From NCBI GenBank assembly GCA_002684575.1, contig NYVP01000004.1, forward strand, positions 1-5,015: a stretch of 5,015 nucleotides of DNA, given 5' to 3'. The notes beneath the pieces are model-generated. The model worked only from the letters and a program-made list of their open reading frames with translations, was not told the origin of the DNA and searched no databases. Every line of letters begins with the position of its first letter. Positions within the stretch are counted from its first letter, which is position 1. The stretch comes from Verrucomicrobiales bacterium (GTDB lineage Bacteria; Verrucomicrobiota; Verrucomicrobiia; Verrucomicrobiales; DEV007). Positions 1-5,015 of this stretch are shown piece by piece. Made by a program: the position numbers and the translations under genes.

Positions 1-585
1 TTACCAATTCTTTTGGGGTCACAATCGGGTGTCGATGCAATTGATCAAACTCGATCGGTTTTAATATGCATTATTGTTTTTTTTATTTCAATTTTAGGAC
101 ATGAGTTGGGTCATGCTCTGGCCTATCGATCATTTGGAGGTAGTGCTCTAATCATGATTCACGGCATGGGAGGAATGGCTGTTTCACATGGTTCTTTTAA
201 TAGAAAACAAAAAATTATCATTACATCAGCTGGCCCGTTATTCGGCCTTGCAATGGGCACTATTTGCATACTTCTGGCTATACTTTTGGACTTGAACTCA
301 ATTAGTAAATACCTGACACAATTTCTCAAACTTATGATCTATCTTAATTTCTTGTGGTCCTTTTTTAATCTTTTGCCGATAATACCATTAGATGGTGGGC
401 AACTTTTAGGGCATATTATGCACGAGAGAAAACCAGCTCTACGAGGAAAAATTGGTGGATTCACCGCAATAGTTTTTGGTCTTTTATTATTTAAGCTAAA
501 CTACATATTTGGAGCAATTATTCTTGGTTATTTAGCATATCAAAATTTCAAGGCTGCAGATCGTGCAAGAAGAGGCTATTGGTAA
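1..585 (+). CDS. Site-2 protease family (M50) intramembrane metalloprotease, 5' end missing
   Basis: This is a polytopic membrane zinc protease of the M50/S2P type, a group that cleaves membrane-embedded or membrane-near substrates. The frame is open to base 1, so the true start lies upstream. A TTG at 13 could be read as a start, but it would remove the membrane segment that usually precedes the active site. Numbering the 194-residue fragment from base 1, the zinc and catalytic motif HELGH is at residues 34-38 inside a hydrophobic helix. A GGMA loop follows at about 57-60, then AGP at 77-79 opening the next helix. The third zinc ligand motif, N-x-L-P-x-x-P-L-D-G-G, ends with Asp131. Two more hydrophobic stretches lie at about 105-128 and 151-180, and the protein ends in a short basic tail. 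All expected active-site residues are present, so it looks functional. It belongs to the short M50 forms without PDZ or CBS domains in the visible part. The next gene follows after 10 bases on the same strand. The substrate is unknown. Confidence 0.9.
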   Translation, partial: LPILLGSQSGVDAIDQTRSVLICIIVFFISILGHELGHALAYRSFGGSALIMIHGMGGMAVSHGSFNRKQKIIITSAGPLFGLAMGTICILLAILLDLNSISKYLTQFLKLMIYLNFLWSFFNLLPIIPLDGGQLLGHIMHERKPALRGKIGGFTAIVFGLLLFKLNYIFGAIILGYLAYQNFKAADRARRGYW

Positions 586-595
586 TAATATTATT

Positions 596-1933
596 ATGAA
601 TGAAAAACATTTAGATGATCTTGTTTCATATTTAAAATTTCCTAGCGTATCGACTGATAGTCATTACAAAGAAAATGTGCGGGGCTGTGCTGAATGGTTG
701 AGCTCCAAGATTGATGAAGTTGGTCTTGAGGCCTCTATTCACGAGACACCTGGTCACCCAATCGTGATCGGCAAAAATAAACATTCAGAAGATAAGCCAA
801 CTGTTATGATCTATGGACACTATGACGTCCAGCCTGCTGATCCGATTGATTTATGGGACTCGCCGCCATTTGAACCTTTAATTAAGGATGGTAAAATATA
901 TGCGCGTGGATCAACTGACAATAAAGGGCAACACCTTGCTCATCTTTTGGGCTTAGGTGAGACTCTTAATGAAAATGGTGATCTTCCCGTAAATATAATA
1001 TATCTAGTTGAGGGTGAAGAGGAAATAGGAAGCCCTAACCTCGAACCCTTTCTAATTGAGAATAAAGAGTATTTGGATTGTGACGTAATAGCTGTCTCTG
1101 ATACTGGGATGATTGGTCCCGGAATGGGGACATTTACCTATGGTCTTAGAGGGGTTGCTTGTATGGAGGTTAAAGTGATTGGTCCATCTAAGGATCTTCA
1201 CTCTGGAGTCTTTGGAGGTGCCGTTGCCAATCCATGTAACGCAATCTCTAAAATGATTTCAAGTCTACATGATTTGGACGGGAGGATTAAAGTTGATGGA
1301 TTTTATGACAGAGTAAAAGAAATTGAAGACTGGGAGAAAACCGCGTGGGCAAAAATTCAACTTAATGAAAATGAAACACTCGATTTAACTGGAGCTCCCG
1401 AACTTTTTGGTGAAACCGGATTCAGTGATAACGAAAGAAGGTGGTCAAGGCCAACCGCTGAAGTTAATGGTATTGGAGGAGGCTATCAAGGAGAGGGATC
1501 AAAAACAGTGATTGCATCTGAAAGCTTTGTTAAACTTTCATTTCGATTAGTTCCTGAACAAGACCCCGAGGAAATATTGAATTTAGTTAGGTATCACTTT
1601 GAGCAATGCAAACCTAAAGGGGTCAGGGTTGAATATGAAATGGGACACAGTGGTAAAGCATATTTAATGGACCCTCAATCAGGTTATGGTTTAGCAGCTC
1701 AAAGAGCGTTAAGAAATACATTCGATTCAGATCCTGCTCTCATAAGAGAAGGGGGTAGTATTCCTATAGTTCAAAGCTTCAAGGATGTTCTCAATGTGGA
1801 TACACTTTTACTTGGTTTAGCTTTACCGGATTGTCAGATACACTCTCCCAACGAGAACTTTTCTATCGAAAATTTTTATGATGGTATTCGATTAAACCGA
1901 AATTTAATTAATGAAATTGGTTCGATTCATTAA
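596..1933 (+). CDS. M20 family metallopeptidase (dinuclear zinc dipeptidase, CNDP-like)
   Basis: This is a probable cytoplasmic dipeptidase or related M20 hydrolase of 445 residues, a usual length for the CNDP/dipeptidase branch. No signal peptide is seen. The dinuclear metal site is complete: His75 and Asp77 (GHYDVQP), bridging Asp108 (GSTDNKG), catalytic Glu142 with ligand Glu143 (EGEEEIGS), Asp169 (SDTG), and the late ligand His416 (QIHSPNE). His202 in DLHSG marks the lid/dimerisation domain at about residues 185-320, where the substrate-contacting histidine of this family lies. I chose ATG 596 because the protein then starts just before the conserved L-x-x-P-S-V-S-T-D segment, as relatives do, and it follows the M50 stop by 10 bases. 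An in-frame GTG at 563 would add 11 residues and overlap the M50 gene. Neither start has a strong ribosome binding site. The gene is probably co-transcribed with the M50 gene. Exact substrate (dipeptide, carnosine-like or other amide) cannot be told from sequence. Confidence 0.95.
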   Translation: MNEKHLDDLVSYLKFPSVSTDSHYKENVRGCAEWLSSKIDEVGLEASIHETPGHPIVIGKNKHSEDKPTVMIYGHYDVQPADPIDLWDSPPFEPLIKDGKIYARGSTDNKGQHLAHLLGLGETLNENGDLPVNIIYLVEGEEEIGSPNLEPFLIENKEYLDCDVIAVSDTGMIGPGMGTFTYGLRGVACMEVKVIGPSKDLHSGVFGGAVANPCNAISKMISSLHDLDGRIKVDGFYDRVKEIEDWEKTAWAKIQLNENETLDLTGAPELFGETGFSDNERRWSRPTAEVNGIGGGYQGEGSKTVIASESFVKLSFRLVPEQDPEEILNLVRYHFEQCKPKGVRVEYEMGHSGKAYLMDPQSGYGLAAQRALRNTFDSDPALIREGGSIPIVQSFKDVLNVDTLLLGLALPDCQIHSPNENFSIENFYDGIRLNRNLINEIGSIH

Positions 1934-2986
1934 TTACTCCCATAACAATAACTGAATAAATCGCTGACCACTTGAGGTGAGCTTGGCTGTGTTTTTTGTA
2001 CCAGTAAGACGAGACCTAGTGTTCCATGAGTGGGGAGTGGCTGAATATTTCACCCAGCTTATAATAGGTGATTTTACTTTTTTATCGTTCGGTTCAATTT
2101 TAAGAGGAATGCCTGATGGGCTCATGCTTATTTCCCAAGATGGATTATTTACAGCTTCAGATAACCTTGATGCAAGCCAGGGGTAAGATTTCATTATCAA
2201 TGGAATCCCCTTGTTAGGGACCAATATCTTCCAATATGTTTCAGTTTTTGAGATGAACTCAGGAAGAGATATTAATGGATTCCTTCGATACTCTTTATAT
2301 AAGTTAGCAATGTCTATTCCAGCTAAATTAATTCCATTATATAGACCGTGTTTATTAGGCGAAACATAATGCTTGCGGTACCAACTCCCGAACTTTTTAC
2401 TTATCATTAGGTTAAGTTCCAAGTGCAGATGGGCTCTGGTTTTATTGATGCCATCACCGGTATAGCCAAGCGTTCCAATTGATGTTCCTGATCTCACAAT
2501 TTGTCCGTTTGTGCAGGAGATATCCGCCAGATGAGCGTATAAGCTATAAAATTTTCCATATCCCCAGTCGTGTTCTATGACTACGTAGCGTCCGTAATTG
2601 CTCGCGCCTGCTGATCTGCTAGTGTGGACAACTTTACCATGAGAAATTGATCGAATTTTATCAAGCGGTATCCCCCTTGAATCTCGTGAAATAGGCTTGA
2701 TGTCAATGCCTTCATGAAATTTGCTGTATAAAATACCAGAGCTTGTCCTTTTTGGGTTCCTAACATAACCATACTTTCCGCCTTCCCATGGCTTGCTTGG
2801 TTTGCCTTCAAACGTACGATCAGTGTACATGTAGAATTTTGACCCATCAGGTCCAAATATTTCTTTATTTGGTGTTGCTAACACTAGGTCTAGTCTTTTG
2901 TGTTGAGCGGAAAGATTAAATGACAGTAATGTCCAATAACATACTAATAGCCAAATTAGGGATCTTCCAGAATGAAAGAAAATCAT
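1934..2986 (-). CDS. Exported M23 family (LytM-type) zinc metallopeptidase
   Basis: This 350-residue protein is a probable peptidoglycan-related zinc endopeptidase. The N-terminus has a hydrophobic segment (about residues 9-27) ending in a likely signal peptidase I site near Ala27; there is no good lipobox. The M23 domain spans about residues 85-195. Zinc ligands are His91 and Asp95 (HEGID) and His188 of the HLHLE motif. The catalytic histidines are His152 (SLYAHL) and His186. All are intact, so it should be an active enzyme and not a degenerate EnvC/NlpD-like activator. An N-terminal part (30-85) with an F-E-G-K-P-S-K-P-W-E-G-G-x-Y-G segment precedes the domain. About 150 residues follow it that I cannot assign to a domain; similar layouts are recalled from Verrucomicrobiota. 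ATG 2986 is the only start that keeps the signal peptide. It lies 15 bases after the small exported gene on the same strand, and no Shine-Dalgarno is visible. The stop codon abuts the M20 stop. Confidence 0.92.
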   Translation of the reverse strand: MIFFHSGRSLIWLLVCYWTLLSFNLSAQHKRLDLVLATPNKEIFGPDGSKFYMYTDRTFEGKPSKPWEGGKYGYVRNPKRTSSGILYSKFHEGIDIKPISRDSRGIPLDKIRSISHGKVVHTSRSAGASNYGRYVVIEHDWGYGKFYSLYAHLADISCTNGQIVRSGTSIGTLGYTGDGINKTRAHLHLELNLMISKKFGSWYRKHYVSPNKHGLYNGINLAGIDIANLYKEYRRNPLISLPEFISKTETYWKILVPNKGIPLIMKSYPWLASRLSEAVNNPSWEISMSPSGIPLKIEPNDKKVKSPIISWVKYSATPHSWNTRSRLTGTKNTAKLTSSGQRFIQLLLWE

Positions 2987-3001
2987 TACTAAATTAATTA
3001 A

Positions 3002-3526
3002 TTATTCCGTTGGATTAATATTTTGGGGTAATGGTTCTGGCGGAATAATTGATGAACTAGGGGCTTGAGGTTCAATTAATTTAATTTTAAGACTTTTAAA
3101 TTTTTCAATACTCTTTTCCGTAAAGCCTTTCCAGCAAGTAATATATCCGTGTTCAATCGGACCGTCAATAACCACAAAATCGACGGGCTCCATCCCGAGA
3201 ACAGTGACGAGTCTCCTGCCTCTGGCTACGGTAGATAGTGTGCTTAGTTCTTTGATTTTCTTTTTCTTAAGTTTAAAAGACATGCCATAACTCTCGCCGT
3301 CTTCTGATAAAAAGGGATAAAATCCATCAATGTCTCTTTGGCTAAAAGAAGGTTCCTTAAAAACGCTAAAGACTTTTTCAGAGACTCTTATTTGCACAGT
3401 TTGCTCCTTTTGATTTCCTTCTCCTGATTCTAGATGAAAACTAATAAGTCCTGAGTCTTTACGTTTTGCCCCTAGCATCAGGGGAAGAATTAGAATTAGT
3501 GCTAAAGATCTCATTTTATTTGTCAT
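3002..3526 (-). CDS. Small exported protein of unknown function with a SecDF P1-head-like region
   Basis: This 174-residue protein of unknown function is first gene of the probable operon with the M23 peptidase, 15 bases away. A signal peptide is likely: basic start, a leucine-rich core at about residues 7-19, and a probable cut after Ala20. Residues 27-60 look like beta strands. Residues 78-147 are the most telling: Y-G-M-S-F-K-L, then a helix, G-R-R-L-V-T-V-L at 103-110, V-I-D-G-P-I at 119-124, and a W-K-G-F-T-E-K-S-I-E-K-F end at 132-143. This order resembles the SecDF P1 head (substrate-binding) domain of SecD, where a G-R-x-L-A-I-x-L-D-G strand is followed by a P-I-x-x-G-x-x-x-I-x-G-x-F-T-x-E-E-A segment. 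That link is my inference from pattern, not a search result. The tail (153-174) is rich in proline and serine and probably disordered. No transmembrane segments of SecD are present. The start at 3526 is the first Met; Met5 (ATG at 3514) is an alternative. Neither has a clear ribosome binding site. Confidence 0.82.
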   Translation of the reverse strand: MTNKMRSLALILILPLMLGAKRKDSGLISFHLESGEGNQKEQTVQIRVSEKVFSVFKEPSFSQRDIDGFYPFLSEDGESYGMSFKLKKKKIKELSTLSTVARGRRLVTVLGMEPVDFVVIDGPIEHGYITCWKGFTEKSIEKFKSLKIKLIEPQAPSSSIIPPEPLPQNINPTE

Positions 3527-3618
3527 TTTTACAGTGAACCATACTCGTTAGCGAGCGCAACTTTGCTTTATTATCTTCCATGCTTTTCGCTTTAATTAGT
3601 TGTCGATAGGTAGTTTTG

Positions 3619-3711
3619 GAGGCTAAATCGTCATATTGGGCAAAAAAAATAGAATTAGACCCAAAAAATTATATTAGAAGCCTTGCAAGATGAGGTACTA
3701 CGAGGCTAAAT
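3619..3711 (+). repeat. Pair of 10-base direct repeats (GAGGCTAAAT)
   Basis: GAGGCTAAAT occurs at 3619-3628 and again at 3702-3711, 83 bases apart start to start, about eight helical turns, both within the divergent intergenic region. The flanks differ (the first copy follows TTTTG, the second follows ACTAC), so this is not a longer duplication. It could be a paired protein binding site or coincidence. Confidence 0.3.
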
Positions 3712-3720
3712 TCCCCATCC

Positions 3721-3733
3721 AAGATTTAATCTT
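3721..3733. promoter_or_regulatory. Perfect 13-base inverted repeat, possible operator
   Basis: AAGATT and AATCTT form a perfect 6-base inverted repeat around a single T. It lies 40 bases before the TPR gene start and just upstream of the -10-like boxes, a position where a dimeric regulator could bind. The match could arise by chance in AT-rich DNA, and no regulator gene is in the window. Confidence 0.25.
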
Positions 3734-3773
3734 AATTCCAGGTATATCCTAAAATACAACCCCTATATTAGAT

Positions 3774-5015
3774 ATGGACTCACCTAAGGAGCTTATCACA
3801 GAAGAACAACTAGACCCTAAACTTGTTAATCTATTTTTAAAGGCACAGAGTGCAATTGAGCTTTCAAATTATGATTATGCTCTACAGATTCTTCATAATA
3901 TTCTTAAGGAAGAACCAACTTTTCTAAAAGGTCGTCAGGTCCTACGCGCAGCTCAAGGTGCTAAATGGCGAGCTGGTGGCAAAAAAGGCAAAGGACTACT
4001 TTCAGGTGCCGGAGGCATGATGAAAGTGAAAAATAAGATTAAAAAAGACCCATTAGGATCTCTTGATGACATAGAAAAGAAATTAGATTCTGATCCTTAT
4101 AACGTAGAAGCAAACTCATTGTTTTATGAAGCCTTCATGGCATTAGGTATCCCAGAAATAGCAACTTTTGGCCTTGAGACAATTCGTGAAGGACATCCTT
4201 CAGATACCAAAAATCTGCACAAACTAGGTGATCATTTTTTGGCTCAGGGTGATGGTGCAGAGGCAGCAAAAGTATATGACTCTATTGTTGAAAAGGATCC
4301 GTCTGATGGTGACGCGAGGAAAAAGGCCAAAGATGCTTCCGCTCAAGCAACAATGGCTAAAGGTGGTTGGGGAGTTAAAGATCGTTCTTTTAAAGATTTA
4401 CTCAAGGACCAAGATGAAGCCAAGAGTCTTGAAAGTGCATCTAGAAAAGGTGCAACCAAGGAGCAGATGCAAGCTCAACTTGCTGACTTGGGATCTCAAT
4501 ATGCAGAAAATCCAGAAAACTTAGATGTTGTTAAAAAAATAGCAGATCTGTACGAGAGGCTTGAGGATTGGGAAAACTGTGCGTCATATTATGATTACGC
4601 TTTTACTTTGAGTGCAGCGGATGAAACTCTTCAAAGAAAGGCTGAGGACGCTCGTGATAATTTGCGTCAACAGCAAATAAAAGATCTCGAATCTGATATT
4701 GAGTCAGGTGGTGACGGATCGGAGGATAAGAAGGCTCAATTAGAAGAGCTCAAAAGTGCATCCATTGAGCAGCAGATTAAGGAAGCTGAAGTCAGGGTCG
4801 AACGTAACCCAACTGACCCTCAACTCAGGTTTGATCTTGGTAACCATCTATTTACAGCGAGCCGTTTTAGAGATGCAATTCCACATTTGCAGAAGGCAAA
4901 AAACAATCCTCATATTCGTATCCGTTCAATGCTCATGCTTGGACGTTGTTATGATGAAATGAAAATGTATGATTTGGCAATCGGGTCTTTGAAAGATGCT
5001 AACGCTGAAGTTTTT
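3774..5015 (+). CDS. Tetratricopeptide repeat protein, 3' end missing
   Basis: This is a large TPR scaffold protein with no signal peptide or membrane segment, so probably cytoplasmic. I translated it by eye: 414 codons are open from ATG 3774 to the window edge and no stop is reached. An in-frame TAA at 3750 lies upstream, and ATG 3774 is the first start after it. TPR-like helix pairs are seen at about residues 17-50, 112-142, 146-178 (L-G-D-H-F-L-A-Q-G-D then A-A-K-V-Y-D ending D-P-S-D), 248-282 (I-A-D-L-Y-E-R-L-E-D-W then Y-Y-D-Y-A), 347-377 (D-L-G-N-H-L-F then R-F-R-D-A-I-P-H-L) and 384-414. Between repeats one and two is a Gly/Lys-rich basic stretch (residues 62-92). Residues 285-345 are highly charged, rich in Glu, Lys and Gln, and probably form a coiled coil. 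No catalytic motif is visible. TPR arrays usually bind other proteins; the partner is unknown. It resembles a conserved TPR family I associate with Verrucomicrobiota. No Shine-Dalgarno precedes the start. Confidence 0.88.
   Translation, partial: MDSPKELITEEQLDPKLVNLFLKAQSAIELSNYDYALQILHNILKEEPTFLKGRQVLRAAQGAKWRAGGKKGKGLLSGAGGMMKVKNKIKKDPLGSLDDIEKKLDSDPYNVEANSLFYEAFMALGIPEIATFGLETIREGHPSDTKNLHKLGDHFLAQGDGAEAAKVYDSIVEKDPSDGDARKKAKDASAQATMAKGGWGVKDRSFKDLLKDQDEAKSLESASRKGATKEQMQAQLADLGSQYAENPENLDVVKKIADLYERLEDWENCASYYDYAFTLSAADETLQRKAEDARDNLRQQQIKDLESDIESGGDGSEDKKAQLEELKSASIEQQIKEAEVRVERNPTDPQLRFDLGNHLFTASRFRDAIPHLQKAKNNPHIRIRSMLMLGRCYDEMKMYDLAIGSLKDANAEVF

Larger units (their letters stand above)
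3527..3773. other. Divergent intergenic region (247 bases)
   Basis: This AT-rich stretch separates two genes that point away from each other, so it should hold both promoters. For the minus-strand gene, a GATAAT reads on the minus strand at 3575-3570, about 44 bases before its start, but no fitting -35 box was found. For the plus-strand TPR gene, TAAAAT at 3750-3755 and TATATT at 3764-3769 are -10-like; the upstream -35 matches are poor. Either would give a very short leader, or none, before ATG 3774. Other contents are a 10-base direct repeat, a 13-base inverted repeat, the short palindrome CTCG-TTAG-CGAG at 3544-3555, and a 20-codon open frame at 3690-3752. No tRNA or structured RNA was recognised. 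Promoter positions are guesses. Confidence 0.45.

Noticed and set aside
1962..1998. Possible terminator: GCT...AGC and CAC...GTG pairing followed by a T run at 1991-1996
   Set aside because: The stem is only two 3-base pairings with a bulge, and the T run is about nine bases away from the stem. It also sits within the M23 coding sequence.
1977..2186. Open frame of 69 codons on the + strand
   Set aside because: It lies opposite the 3' part of the M23 gene, which has intact catalytic motifs and full length. The translated product shows no recognisable motif.
2581..2856. Open frame of 91 codons on the - strand
   Set aside because: It is a different frame within the M23 gene, overlapping the zinc ligands' coding region. 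No known motif is seen.
3580..3609. Nine-codon ATG-to-TAG frame in the intergenic region
   Set aside because: Too short, no ribosome binding site, and no other support.
4228..4524. Open frame of 98 codons on the + strand
   Set aside because: It is an out-of-frame reading of the TPR gene, very rich in Lys, Leu and Met as expected from shifted Glu/Lys/Ala codons.
4756..4962. Open frame of 68 codons on the + strand
   Set aside because: It is also an out-of-frame reading inside the TPR gene, whose own frame is open from 3774 to the edge.

Overview
The window is an AT-rich bacterial chromosomal segment that is almost fully coding. It holds five protein genes, two of them cut by the window edges. 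No RNA genes, mobile elements, CRISPR arrays or long repeats were seen. The look of the M23 peptidase, the small exported protein and the tetratricopeptide protein recalls conserved, mostly uncharacterised genes of Verrucomicrobiota (Opitutae/Puniceicoccales-like, perhaps an AT-rich marine lineage). That assignment rests on recalled family appearance only and is moderate to low in confidence. Recognisable Shine-Dalgarno sequences are weak or absent before the starts.

Left part (1-1933, + strand): the 3' part of an intramembrane site-2-type metalloprotease (M50), then after 10 bases an M20-family zinc dipeptidase. The two look like one transcription unit. Middle (1934-3526, - strand): a small exported protein that resembles a solitary SecDF P1-head-like domain is followed after 15 bases by an exported M23 (LytM-type) zinc endopeptidase, probably as a two-gene operon. 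The M23 stop codon directly abuts the M20 stop codon, so the two units converge with no spacer.

Right part (3527-5015): a divergent intergenic region of 247 bases holds a 13-base inverted repeat, a 10-base direct repeat and a possible short upstream ORF. A long open frame then begins at 3774 and runs off the right edge. It encodes a cytoplasmic TPR protein with a coiled-coil stretch.

Three of the five genes encode metallopeptidases: one in the membrane, one probably cytoplasmic and one exported. Nothing in the sequence ties all three into one pathway. The exported pair (M23 plus small protein) plausibly acts in the cell envelope. I see no convincing sign of a new defence, mobile or biosynthetic system; the least explained items are the solitary SecDF-head-like protein and the C-terminal extension of the M23 protein.
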